Source of the DNA: a virus
Reading direction: 5' to 3' (one strand)
Virus record (IMG/VR): IMGVR_UViG_3300045241_000083
Location: 1-64,000 of that record
Length of the DNA: 64,000 bases
Shown here: piece after piece, positions 56,950 through 64,000 of the stretch
Position numbering within the stretch: the stretch's first letter is position 1
How the letters are laid out: each line of letters begins with the position of its first letter
Position numbers and translations under genes: made by a program
The notes under the pieces: generated by a model
Seen by the model: only the letters and a program-made list of their open reading frames with translations
The model's database searches: none
What the model was told of the DNA's origin: nothing

Positions 56950-57546
56950 ATGGCACGCACGAAATCACAACCGAATACGCTCGCACCGGACACAACACCC
57001 GTAGAGGACACTCAGACCGCCGTACGGACGCCGGAGGACGCTCCGCCGGCAATGGCAGTGCCTACCGTCAATCAGGTCGTAGAGACTTACGTCAAACTCG
57101 CGGGAAACCTCACGAAGATCGACGCGAACGCTAAGTACAATTGGGCAGCGAAACTCTCCGGCCTGCTCGACTCCCTCGCCGATGACAGGGCGAGAACCGC
57201 AACCTCTACCGAGATCGGCAAAAGCATCGCCGAAGGACTCGGACGCGAAAAAGCATATTCCGGCTCATGGGTAAGACAGCACGCGGCAGCATACGCGAAG
57301 TTCCCCGAAGGACTTCATTCGCCGGAAGAGTTCAAAGCGTTCCTCGATGCCGTGAACGGCAACACGGCACGCACAGCCAAAGCAGACGCGCCTGACACCG
57401 ATACCGAAGAGCCGAACGGCGACGGCGCGAATGCCAACACTCCTGACCCGCTCGCACGCCTTGACAGACTCGTCAAGCGACTCCTCTCAGATGGTTTCGC
57501 GCCGCAGGATATCATCGCGCGAGTAAAGTCCGCGTGTAAATCGTGA
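56950..57546 (+). CDS. Accessory protein upstream of MoxR-like ATPase
   Basis: This 198-residue protein is disordered to about residue 35, then helical (VVETYVKLAGNLTKIDANAKYNWAAKLSGLL...). The C-terminal part has an acidic linker and a small helical domain (ARLDRLVKRLLSDGFAPQDIIARVKSA). AAGGAGAA precedes the start. It overlaps the AAA+ gene, suggesting a joint role. Confidence 0.5.
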   Translation: MARTKSQPNTLAPDTTPVEDTQTAVRTPEDAPPAMAVPTVNQVVETYVKLAGNLTKIDANAKYNWAAKLSGLLDSLADDRARTATSTEIGKSIAEGLGREKAYSGSWVRQHAAAYAKFPEGLHSPEEFKAFLDAVNGNTARTAKADAPDTDTEEPNGDGANANTPDPLARLDRLVKRLLSDGFAPQDIIARVKSACKS

Positions 57547-58472
57547 ATACCCTCAATCTCACTGACGAGGACCTCGAACTCCTCGGGCTGACCCGCGAAT
57601 CCCTGCCGGAGGTACTCAATCCGGCAGGGCAGCCACAGGAGAATGCGCCGCAAGCCGCACAGGACGCGCGTACAGGCACGGCGGGCTTTATCGCCCCGTC
57701 CTGGTATCCTCTGCTCTCGTTCGCGCTTGTGAGTGATAGTGAACGCGGAGCTATGCTCTTCGGCCCGCGCGGGTGCGGCAAGTCAACAACCGTCCGGGAA
57801 CTCGCACGAACGCACGACGCGCCGACAGTGACCATGCAGTGCGCGGCGAATATGCAGATAGACGCGCTCATAGGCTGCTGGACCGCCGAGAACGGGCAGA
57901 CCATCTGGGTAGACGGCCCGCTGACTATCGCCGTCCGTACCGGCGCATGGCTGCTCGCCGAAGAAGCGAACACAATTCATCCCGGCGTATGGTCGGCGGT
58001 AAATACTCTCACGGATAAGACGGGCGATGGACTGCGCCTGCCGACCGGGGAAGTCATACCCAATTCACCCGCATTCCGCCTCTGCCTGCTCTATAACGAA
58101 GGCAGTCAGTACACCGGGACTCGCGACGTGAACGCCGCTCTCAAACGCAGACTCGTGCCGATCTACGCCGACTATCCCGATGCGGCAAGCGAGCTCGCCA
58201 TAGTCGCGAACCTGACGGGCGGGAATTGTAGCTCGGCTACATACGAGCGCGTGATAAAGTGCGCAGCCATGATACGTGCCGCTAACCTGCGATTCGATCT
58301 CTCGCCGGATATCCTAGCGCGCTGGATCAACGTAACTATGCACGGCGTAGCCTCATGGCAGGACGCGTTCCGAATGTGCGTGATGGACCTGGTAGGCGCA
58401 CCGGAACAGACACAGGCGCAACGCACCGTGCTCGCCGAGATCGCACGCAATTGCGGAATGGAGACATGGTAA
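57543..58472 (+). CDS. MoxR/CobS-like AAA+ ATPase
   Basis: The product has 309 residues. Walker A is GPRGCGKST (74-82), Walker B is WLLAEEAN (136-143, where Glu occupies the usual Asp place), and the segment GDVNAALKRRL (about 200) is the sensor/arginine-finger region (TRDVNAALKRRLVPI). It resembles CobS/MoxR chaperones that act with VWA proteins. The stop overlaps the VWA gene by one base. Confidence 0.8.
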   Translation: MNTLNLTDEDLELLGLTRESLPEVLNPAGQPQENAPQAAQDARTGTAGFIAPSWYPLLSFALVSDSERGAMLFGPRGCGKSTTVRELARTHDAPTVTMQCAANMQIDALIGCWTAENGQTIWVDGPLTIAVRTGAWLLAEEANTIHPGVWSAVNTLTDKTGDGLRLPTGEVIPNSPAFRLCLLYNEGSQYTGTRDVNAALKRRLVPIYADYPDAASELAIVANLTGGNCSSATYERVIKCAAMIRAANLRFDLSPDILARWINVTMHGVASWQDAFRMCVMDLVGAPEQTQAQRTVLAEIARNCGMETW

Positions 58473-60037
58473 TGGCACAACCTATCTACTACTCTCAAGC
58501 CGCATTGGAAGGATTCGCCAAAGCGTTCGCAAGCCGCCCCGAGATCGGCGTAACAGTCCGAGTCGGCGGGAACGGGGCTGCAAGCGTCGATAGCAACGGC
58601 ACGATAAACCTGCCCGGCATGAACACCTATCAAACACAGGCGCAGTTCGAGGATACCTGCGCGACCATCATCCACGAGATCGCACATGTCAAGCTCGGTT
58701 CGCACGAAGAGTTCGCCAAATACGCAAAATGGCACACCAAACGCCTGTTCATGGACTGCCTGAACGCAGTCATGGACGTAGCAGACGAAACCGAGATCGG
58801 ACGCATGGAACTCGCCAACGGCAATCCGCGCGCCGAAAAGCTCATGCTCGGCGCGAACGTGCGGACCATGAACAAGAACCGGGCGAAGATGACGAAACCG
58901 GGCGAAGCTCCGCTCCACTGGCAGATACTCGCGACCGGAATAATCAAGGCGCGCTGCATGGCGCGCGGGAACAATATCCGATACAAGACAACCATCGGCC
59001 GAACGCTTGCGGCAACGCACACGAACATAGACATAGCGGCAGCCTATCGCATACTCGCCGCCGCTCGCAAGCCCTTCCCGCGACCGCCGCACCGCCCTGC
59101 AAACATGCATCGCCCGCTTATCAGAATGGCCGACCGACTCGCCACGATTCTACGCGACTGCGCTCCGCCCGATAACAGCGACGAAACGCCTATGCCAGGA
59201 GGAGCGGGACTCGGCGAAGCTCTTGCGGCAGGCAATGCCACAATCCCCGCAAATGGCGTTCTCGCAGGCGTACAGGCAGGCGAAGCTCTTGCGGGTACTG
59301 GAGCAGGGCCAGCGCAGCAGAGTGGCACAGGCGCGGGCGGAGGCGGGTATGCCGATGATGGAGTAACTGCATGCGAGGAGACTCGGCGAATGTTGGAACC
59401 GGTCATACGACGCATGGCCGAACGCATGGCTACAGATGGAGACAGCCTCACCAGGGACGGCGGCTACTACCAGGGCAGCGGAGTCCGTGACGCGTATCGC
59501 GTGCTCACTGACGGAGCATGTATGGGACGCTGGCAGCTCGACCCGCACGCGGACGGCATGGCCGTAGCAGTAGTTCTCGACATATCGCAGAGTATGGACC
59601 CACGCATGGCCGAAACTGCGGGACTGGCCGAAGCCTTCGCCGCGGGCATGGCCGACTGCGCCGACGTGCGGCGATTCACGTTCGGCCTGCAAGTCTACAC
59701 GGTCGACTCGTTTACCGCGCCGATAATCACAGAAGGATGGACAGAGACGCACTTGGCGATTCACGAAGCGCGGGAATGGCTTATGACGCGCGAAGCCGGA
59801 AAGAAGGTCATGGTCGTACTCACAGACGGCAGACCCGATAACTTAAGCGATACGCAGACCGAATGCGGCAGGACACATGACGCGGGAATCTCCCTAATCG
59901 GAATCGCCCTCGGCATCGAAGCGGACAGTATACGCGACAGTATGCCGAGAGCGGCCATAGCGCAGGCCGATGACGCGCCGAGACTGGCGATCGAGCTCGA
60001 ACACTTAACTGCTCAGATGGAAGCCCTGACAGTCTGA
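58472..60037 (+). CDS. Zincin-VWA fusion (CobT-like), partner of the AAA+ ATPase
   Basis: This 521-residue protein starts at ATG 58472 (TAATG); ATG 58466 is possible. The N-terminus has TIIHEIAHVKLG (HExxH 68-72) and NAVMDVADETEIG (third ligand region), a metallopeptidase-like domain of the DUF2201/CobT type. A Gly/Ala-rich linker (about 240-295) follows. A C-terminal VWA domain has the MIDAS DISQS (370-374) and VVLTDGRPDN. The pair MoxR-VWA resembles chaperone/insertase systems; function in phages is not established. Confidence 0.8.
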   Translation: MAQPIYYSQAALEGFAKAFASRPEIGVTVRVGGNGAASVDSNGTINLPGMNTYQTQAQFEDTCATIIHEIAHVKLGSHEEFAKYAKWHTKRLFMDCLNAVMDVADETEIGRMELANGNPRAEKLMLGANVRTMNKNRAKMTKPGEAPLHWQILATGIIKARCMARGNNIRYKTTIGRTLAATHTNIDIAAAYRILAAARKPFPRPPHRPANMHRPLIRMADRLATILRDCAPPDNSDETPMPGGAGLGEALAAGNATIPANGVLAGVQAGEALAGTGAGPAQQSGTGAGGGGYADDGVTACEETRRMLEPVIRRMAERMATDGDSLTRDGGYYQGSGVRDAYRVLTDGACMGRWQLDPHADGMAVAVVLDISQSMDPRMAETAGLAEAFAAGMADCADVRRFTFGLQVYTVDSFTAPIITEGWTETHLAIHEAREWLMTREAGKKVMVVLTDGRPDNLSDTQTECGRTHDAGISLIGIALGIEADSIRDSMPRAAIAQADDAPRLAIELEHLTAQMEALTV

Positions 60038-60072
60038 CAGTTGACTGACACATTCGAAAAAGGAGAACGACC

Positions 60073-60456
60073 ATGCCCTCAATGACACAAGCCGAACGCA
60101 ACACCGAGAAGCGACTCACCTGCGCCGAATCCTCCGTCGCACGATGGGTGAACGAGAACGCGGACGAGATAACAACCGCGCTCCGCCATGCCGGTGAGCT
60201 GGACCTGTGCGACGAGCTGCGCGGCTTGCTGCACGAATGGCGCAACGCATCCCAGGCGTACCTGATGAACCAATGCGAGCAGGAGGAGTCGGCCCCGGGA
60301 CCGCACAAATGCGATGCCGAAGCGGAGAGTGAAACCGGTGATGCTCTATGCTCCGTGTGCGGCGGCCGCTGGTACTTGCCCGTAACACCGCCCGTGCCAC
60401 TCAACTACGATGGCAAACCCTGCGACCTGACGCGAGAGGTTACGCAACGTATCTGA
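60073..60456 (+). CDS. Hypothetical helical protein with CxxC
   Basis: This 127-residue protein has AAAGGAG upstream, an N-terminal helical segment (TCAESSVARWVNENADEITTALR) and a C-terminal zinc pair (LCSVCGG). No family is recognised. Confidence 0.5.
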   Translation: MPSMTQAERNTEKRLTCAESSVARWVNENADEITTALRHAGELDLCDELRGLLHEWRNASQAYLMNQCEQEESAPGPHKCDAEAESETGDALCSVCGGRWYLPVTPPVPLNYDGKPCDLTREVTQRI

Positions 60457-60469
60457 CAGGCCGAATCGC

Positions 60470-60676
60470 GTGACTCCCACCGAAATAGCCTGCGACGGCT
60501 GCAATGGCTGTACGGACGCCGTGGGGCCGCTGGCGCTCATCCTGCAAGACCCGCCGAGCGTATGGTTGTGCCGCGCCTGCTGGCAACGCGAAATGACATG
60601 GCGCGGCAACCATAACCGGCTACACCCGAAACGCACGCCGTACCCGGTCCTAGAGTGGCCGAAAGGAAAAACGTAA
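60470..60676 (+). CDS. Small zinc-ribbon protein
   Basis: This 68-residue protein uses GTG 60470, contains CDGCNGC and CRAC, and ends overlapping the next ATG (TAATG). Function unknown. Confidence 0.5.
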   Translation: MTPTEIACDGCNGCTDAVGPLALILQDPPSVWLCRACWQREMTWRGNHNRLHPKRTPYPVLEWPKGKT

Positions 60677-60894
60677 TGCGCGACCTCGACTCTTTCGGCC
60701 CATATCTCAACAAGGCGCTGGACATATTGCCGCCGCTGCATAAGCCCTTTGAAGACGAGCTCGCGGAGGCGCTGGAACAGACGGAACCGAGTTTTCACTC
60801 CGGGCTTTTCACTGGACTTTACTTCGCACATCACTTCGGGGCCTATCAGGTTGAACAGTTCTTTCGCAAATACAAGACACAAGGAGGAAAATGA
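60676..60894 (+). CDS. Hypothetical helical protein
   Basis: This 72-residue protein starts at ATG 60676 (overlap with the previous stop). It has LHKPFEDELAEALEQTEPSFHSGLFTGLYFAHHF, aromatic helices. No family is recognised. Confidence 0.5.
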   Translation: MRDLDSFGPYLNKALDILPPLHKPFEDELAEALEQTEPSFHSGLFTGLYFAHHFGAYQVEQFFRKYKTQGGK

Positions 60895-61355
60895 CGATGC
60901 ACAACACTGAGGCAGCAAAGGCCGCGTACGCCAATCACGCGATCAAGATTCCCCCGTCCATGTCCTATGACATCGACGACTTCATAGGCGCAAGGACCGG
61001 AAAGACTGAATCGCTCGTCATCAAGGTCCACTGCTACACGCAGGATAAAGTGCGCGAACTCAGGCGCGCCTTCCCTGGCATCGTGTGGCGTAAGACTCGC
61101 AGGGATTCTATCGGATGGTGGGAGTACAAGGCGCAACTCGATGACACGACAACCATCAAAGTTGTCGGCTGCACCGAAGCGCCGCCGACATGCCGTCAGG
61201 TTACTGAGGAAGTTGAAGTCACCGAGAAGGTTCCGGTCGAGTTCACCGAGGAGATGCAGCCGGTCAAGGTCCCCACGCGCTACGAAGACCGCACCGTCAC
61301 GAAGACCGTCACGCGTTGGGTGTGCGATGAGAGCAAGGAGACGATACCAGCATGA
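60891..61355 (+). CDS. Hypothetical protein with acidic/basic tail
   Basis: This 154-residue protein opens with a beta-alpha fold (ESLVIKVHCYTQDKVRELRRAF). The C-terminal half is strands rich in Thr/Val/Glu (EEVEVTEKVPVEFTEE), possibly extended. Coupled on both sides. Confidence 0.5.
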   Translation: MTMHNTEAAKAAYANHAIKIPPSMSYDIDDFIGARTGKTESLVIKVHCYTQDKVRELRRAFPGIVWRKTRRDSIGWWEYKAQLDDTTTIKVVGCTEAPPTCRQVTEEVEVTEKVPVEFTEEMQPVKVPTRYEDRTVTKTVTRWVCDESKETIPA

Positions 61356-61603
61356 GCATTGAACCTATCCGGGCGATCATCGGCCAAATCGCCCCGACAC
61401 ATCCTGAAGGCCGTACACGCCCCGTACAGACGCAGGAGAGCGAAATTCGCACGGGAAGGCGCAGGCTCGAGGAGAGGCGCACAGCGCGGGCGACTATACT
61501 TGCCGCCGTGTGGTTCGTCGCCATCTGGTGCGCCATGCCGTACAGGAGTATGGCGCACAACCTAGCCGTGCCGCCCATAGTGATGGAGGTGTTAGGCAGA
61601 TGA
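61352..61603 (+). CDS. Small membrane protein
   Basis: The 83-residue product has a basic helical stretch followed by one transmembrane helix (ATILAAVWFVAIWCAMPYR). ATGA couples it to both neighbours. Unknown role. Confidence 0.5.
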   Translation: MSIEPIRAIIGQIAPTHPEGRTRPVQTQESEIRTGRRRLEERRTARATILAAVWFVAIWCAMPYRSMAHNLAVPPIVMEVLGR

Positions 61604-61836
61604 AAACACCATACATAGGGTTCAGCAACGAAACACTGAGCAAGCTCCCACGAGCGAAAACAGGCGACACATTCACCTGTAAGCGGTGCGGTGAGATTCA
61701 CGATCTGCGCGCCTGCGATGACGGATCGACCATCATTCTATGGTACAAGTGCCGAGAAGACACGATGCTGGGCGCAGTAGACGGCAGATGGACTATCGAC
61801 GTGCCATGCGACCACCACGGGGAGGTCGAGCTATGA
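61600..61836 (+). CDS. Zinc-binding small protein
   Basis: This 78-residue protein has CKRCGEIHDLRAC and later C residues, a likely zinc site, and an acidic end. A longer frame begins at 61510 but overlaps the previous gene; the coupled ATG 61600 is used. Confidence 0.5.
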   Translation: MKTPYIGFSNETLSKLPRAKTGDTFTCKRCGEIHDLRACDDGSTIILWYKCREDTMLGAVDGRWTIDVPCDHHGEVEL

Positions 61837-62087
61837 AGATCACAGTCCGCAAGCTCTGCCCAGTCTGCCGCAGCAAGGTCAAGAGCTACCTGTACGCCAG
61901 TCACGTGCGGCAGTGTCAGTTGACTGACAGAGATGACCTGCTCTTCCCGCCGAATGCCACAGAGGGAGAGCTGCGTTGCAAGGCGGAGCGCATGGGCCTG
62001 TCGTACGGCACAAGCCGGGGCCGCATAGGGCTGGATACGCCCTGCGACGGGATCGAGTACCAACTACCGAGAAAGGACCGGACATGA
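61833..62087 (+). CDS. Zinc-finger-like protein
   Basis: This 84-residue protein has CPVCRSKVKSYLYASHVRQC, a C2HC-type zinc finger. Overlaps on both sides. Function unknown, probably nucleic-acid binding. Confidence 0.55.
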   Translation: MKITVRKLCPVCRSKVKSYLYASHVRQCQLTDRDDLLFPPNATEGELRCKAERMGLSYGTSRGRIGLDTPCDGIEYQLPRKDRT

Positions 62088-62299
62088 CTGAGACGCGACC
62101 GCCTATAGGCACGAAGGTGAGCGTACAGATTGCCGGCAGTGGCGGCAGCAATAAGGCCAACCGCATCACTTACACCACTGGCAAGGTCGTCAGGCACGTG
62201 GGCCGCGTGCTGCTGGAGGTCAAGACTGCGAACGGCGACCTGCGCATGTACGATCCGTGGGGAGTGACGGTGCTGGAAGAGAAGGAGAAAACACGATGA
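62084..62299 (+). CDS. Small KOW/SH3-like protein
   Basis: This 71-residue protein has strands typical of an SH3-like barrel (GTKVSVQIAGSGG, TYTTGKVVRHVGRVLLEVKTANGDLRMYDPWGVTVLE). Function unknown. Confidence 0.45.
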   Translation: MTETRPPIGTKVSVQIAGSGGSNKANRITYTTGKVVRHVGRVLLEVKTANGDLRMYDPWGVTVLEEKEKTR

Positions 62300-62964
62300 A
62301 CGAAACACTTACACCACTCAGAAATGGTATGCCGCCACTGCCACGCGGCATGAAGAACCTGCCGGTTGACGACCGGGGTTACCCTATCCCCTACTTCGCC
62401 GCCTTCATAGACGGCAAGCCGGACTTCCGGGTCATGGACGGGGATAAGTTCGTCAAGTGCTGGCGCGAACAGCGATGCTGGTTATGCGGCGAATACCTGC
62501 CGACCATCGTAGCCGCCGTGATCGGGCCGATGTGCACCATCTCCCGTACGACCGCCGAGCCGTTCTCGCACCTAGAGTGCGCCGAGTTCGCCGTGCGTGT
62601 CTGCCCGTTCCTTACACTGCCAAAGGCACACAGGCGAGATGCGCTGCTGCCTGGGCCAGACGTAGTACAGGATGCGGCTGGAATTAGCATCGACAGGAAC
62701 CCAAGAGCCTCGGCAGTCTGGATCACAACTATCAGCCGGGTTACTCCGTTCAGGGATGGTAATGGCGGCATTCTGTTCAACGTAGGCGAACCGTTGGAGG
62801 TGCATTGGTACTACGAGGGCCGCAAGGCGACACGCGCCGAGGTGGAGGAATCCATCCGCACAGGGATAGGCGCACTGGAGAGTATGGCAGAGGAGGATGG
62901 CCCGGACGCTGTTGCCGAACTCGCGCAGATGAGAAAGGCGGCGGAGAAATTTCTGCCAGAGTGA
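62296..62964 (+). CDS. Conserved phage protein (CWLCG...GPMCxISRTTxEPxSH)
   Basis: The product has 222 residues. 'REQRCWLCGEYLP...IVAAVIGPMCTISRTTAEPFSHLECAEFAVRVCPFLTLPKAHRR' is a strong conserved motif that I recall from uncharacterised phage and bacterial proteins, with Cys/His ligands. The C-terminal helix (RTGIGALESMAEED) is typical. It is the last gene before the long non-coding segment. Confidence 0.65.
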   Translation: MNETLTPLRNGMPPLPRGMKNLPVDDRGYPIPYFAAFIDGKPDFRVMDGDKFVKCWREQRCWLCGEYLPTIVAAVIGPMCTISRTTAEPFSHLECAEFAVRVCPFLTLPKAHRRDALLPGPDVVQDAAGISIDRNPRASAVWITTISRVTPFRDGNGGILFNVGEPLEVHWYYEGRKATRAEVEESIRTGIGALESMAEEDGPDAVAELAQMRKAAEKFLPE

Positions 62965-62977
62965 AAATAGCGGAACC

Positions 62978-63006
62978 TTGACTTCCGTGGAACCGTCTGC
63001 TAGAAT
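62978..63006 (+). promoter_or_regulatory. Strong sigma-70-like promoter of the non-coding segment
   Basis: TTGACT (62978-62983), 17 bases, TAGAAT (63001-63006). Predicted start about 63013, with no open reading frame behind it. Confidence 0.75.
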
Positions 63007-63012
63007 GACGGT

Positions 63013-63440
63013 GTTGGAGTGACAGACTACAATTGAACCGGAGTGGCTCCCGGACGGAGAGTGTTTCCCCTGCACCACGGCCCTTCGATAGGGGCCTGTT
63101 CGCCGAACCACGTGGTGCACGTGCAGAGCCAACAGGCAACAGGTTCCTATCGAGGGGCTTTTCGTTTGTCACCGGGGAGTGGAGCGTTCCGCTTAGGACG
63201 GACCCACAACGCATAGAGAGGGCGACCCTCCCCGGTTAGTATCTCCATGATCGAAGCCGCTACCAAACATCCTCCTCCCTGAAAGTCTCCTGTGACGGAG
63301 ACATGCGCCTTCATGGTTCCACGAACCCGGCTAGGCCGGGGCACTCCGAGCGGAACTTGTGGAAGACGCGACACTGCCCAACCGTACACCTGTGACACCT
63401 GCACCGTAAGGAGACCGCCGAAGGACTGGATACGTTGACT
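63013..63440 (+). ncRNA. Candidate structured non-coding RNA
   Basis: About 430 nt downstream of the promoter contain several strong local pairings. TGCACCACG (63071-63079) pairs with 63111-63119, enclosing a hairpin of GCCCTT around 63080-63095. ACCGGGGAG (63171-63179) pairs with 63228-63236. GTCTCC/GGAGAC occurs at 63285-63302. GTTCC (63316-63320)/GGAAC (63352-63356) encloses CCCGGC-TAG-GCCGGG (63326-63340). No plus-strand gene fits; weak minus-strand frames lack start signals. The 3' end is unclear: 63441-63621 has no further evident structure. No tRNA, tmRNA or RNase P signature was found. Confidence 0.55.
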
Positions 63441-63621
63441 GGAATAGTGGGCACGGCTCGTGGGATACCACCGATACCGACACCTACCTATCTACCAATC
63501 ACGAGGACAGACTGGGGTTGGACACCATACGGGACAGGGGGAAACTGGGAACGGGAGGCAGGTGGGCCTTTCTGCCTTTGTGCGCCGCAGGCATTCCGGG
63601 AACCGGTGGGTCTAGGGAGGG

Positions 63622-63648
63622 TTGAGTGTCAACGAAACAGGGTAGAAT
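63622..63648 (+). promoter_or_regulatory. Leaderless promoter of the Cro/CI-type gene
   Basis: TAGAAT (63643-63648) is six bases before ATG 63655; TTGAGT (63622-63627) stands 15 bases upstream, a short spacer. The transcript likely starts at the ATG. Confidence 0.6.
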
Positions 63649-63654
63649 TTAGGC

Positions 63655-63894
63655 ATGAAAAGCAGACTAAGAGATTTCATGGCGGCTCATGAAGCGTACC
63701 AAGTAGCCAAAGAGAATATCCGGCGCGACGGAGGGCCTATGCTGAGAGAGTGGCGAAAAGGCAAAGGCGTCTCGCTAAGAGCTATCGCCAGAAGGTTGTG
63801 CGTAAGCCCTTCGTATCTGTCGAAGGTCGAGCGAGGAATCGAGTTCATCACGCCGGAACTGACCTTGCGCATCTTGGAGGAGATGGAGAAGTGA
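63655..63894 (+). CDS. Cro/CI-type (XRE) repressor
   Basis: This 79-residue protein has LREWRKGKGVSLRAIARRLCVSPSYLSKVERGIEFITPELTLRILEEM, a classic helix-turn-helix (the LSKVERG segment is the recognition helix). It has no C-terminal dimer or peptidase domain and is therefore Cro-like in size. It is expressed from its own leaderless promoter. Confidence 0.85.
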   Translation: MKSRLRDFMAAHEAYQVAKENIRRDGGPMLREWRKGKGVSLRAIARRLCVSPSYLSKVERGIEFITPELTLRILEEMEK

Positions 63895-64000
63895 GATACC
63901 GCTATTCCCCAAACGTAGGCCCATCCAGCCCGAACAGAAAGTCTCGCGTCAGTCAGGAAAAGTGCGACTTTGCGACCCATCTGCGCAAGAACATGACAGA
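63891..64000 (+). CDS. Partial CDS at right edge
   Basis: GTG 63891 overlaps the TGA of the XRE gene; the frame stays open to the window end (MRYRYSPNVGPSSPNRKS...). The downstream part CDFATHLRKNM could be the start of another DNA-binding or toxin-antitoxin partner. Too short to assign. Confidence 0.5.
   Translation, partial: MRYRYSPNVGPSSPNRKSRVSQEKCDFATHLRKNMT

Noticed and set aside
63147-63404. Minus-strand 85-residue ORF in the structured segment
   Set aside because: No Shine-Dalgarno or promoter on that strand, no recognisable family, and it runs through several hairpins.
62978-63440. tmRNA, RNase P RNA or group I intron
   Set aside because: No GGTTCGA-type T arm with acceptor pairing, no GAGGAAAGTCC core, and no P/Q/R/S intron core elements were found.

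Overview
The window is a GC-rich double-stranded DNA bacteriophage genome or prophage segment, very likely of podovirus type. Support comes from a small and large terminase, portal, candidate scaffold, HK97-like capsid candidate, head-tail adaptor, tail nozzle, a series of internal or ejection proteins, a beta-helix tailspike and repeat-rich fibres. There is no tape measure or sheath gene. The host cannot be named from the sequence. Genes are packed with ATGA, TAATG or GTGA overlaps, and several promoters place the -10 box 6-7 nt before the start codon, as in leaderless mRNAs. Both window edges cut through genes.

Layout. (1) 1-11,926, plus strand: an early/accessory operon of about 28 small genes. 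It holds a Rad52-like annealing protein candidate, a stand-alone DnaB-N-like domain, a nucleoside deoxyribosyltransferase-like enzyme, a MazG-like pyrophosphatase, a DUF559-type nuclease, an SF2 helicase and a DNA methyltransferase. A TnpB element (IS200/IS605 type) is inserted at about 6.79-7.94 kb on the opposite strand. (2) 11,953-11,993: a 16-bp perfect hairpin between convergent operons. (3) 12,016-55,982, minus strand: the morphogenesis region. Transcription runs from terminase (55 kb) through portal, metallopeptidase, scaffold, capsid, adaptor, nozzle, internal proteins and a giant 2,349-residue ejection-type protein to a host-interaction/lysis/accessory block (including a Tad1/Acb2-like anti-defence protein), then tailspike and fibres. 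Several units in this region have a hairpin in front of the first gene, in most cases preceded by a recognisable promoter. (4) 31.9-33.2 kb: a plus-strand cassette inside the minus-strand late region. (5) 56.1-64 kb, plus strand: a second early/middle arm with a MerR-type regulator, a MoxR-like ATPase plus zincin/VWA protein pair, many small genes, a promoter-led structured non-coding segment of about 430 nt, and a Cro/CI-type repressor.

The most unusual object is the cassette at 31.9-33.2 kb. A small RAMP/Cas7-like protein (222 codons with stop) is flanked on both sides by about 225-nt non-coding tracts with an exact 5-nucleotide period. In the upstream tract G occurs at 45 consecutive fifth positions, and in the downstream tract at 46. 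The nucleotide two after each G is a pyrimidine in 88 of 91 units and the one directly after is not G in 89 of 91, so the unit is GHYNN. The upstream tract is preceded by a sigma-70-like promoter and a perfect 15-bp inverted repeat. I read this as one transcription unit (promoter, stem, array, RAMP gene, array), and I infer that the protein may bind the arrays as RNA or single-stranded DNA with a 5-nt footprint. I know of no described system with this architecture, but I could not search.
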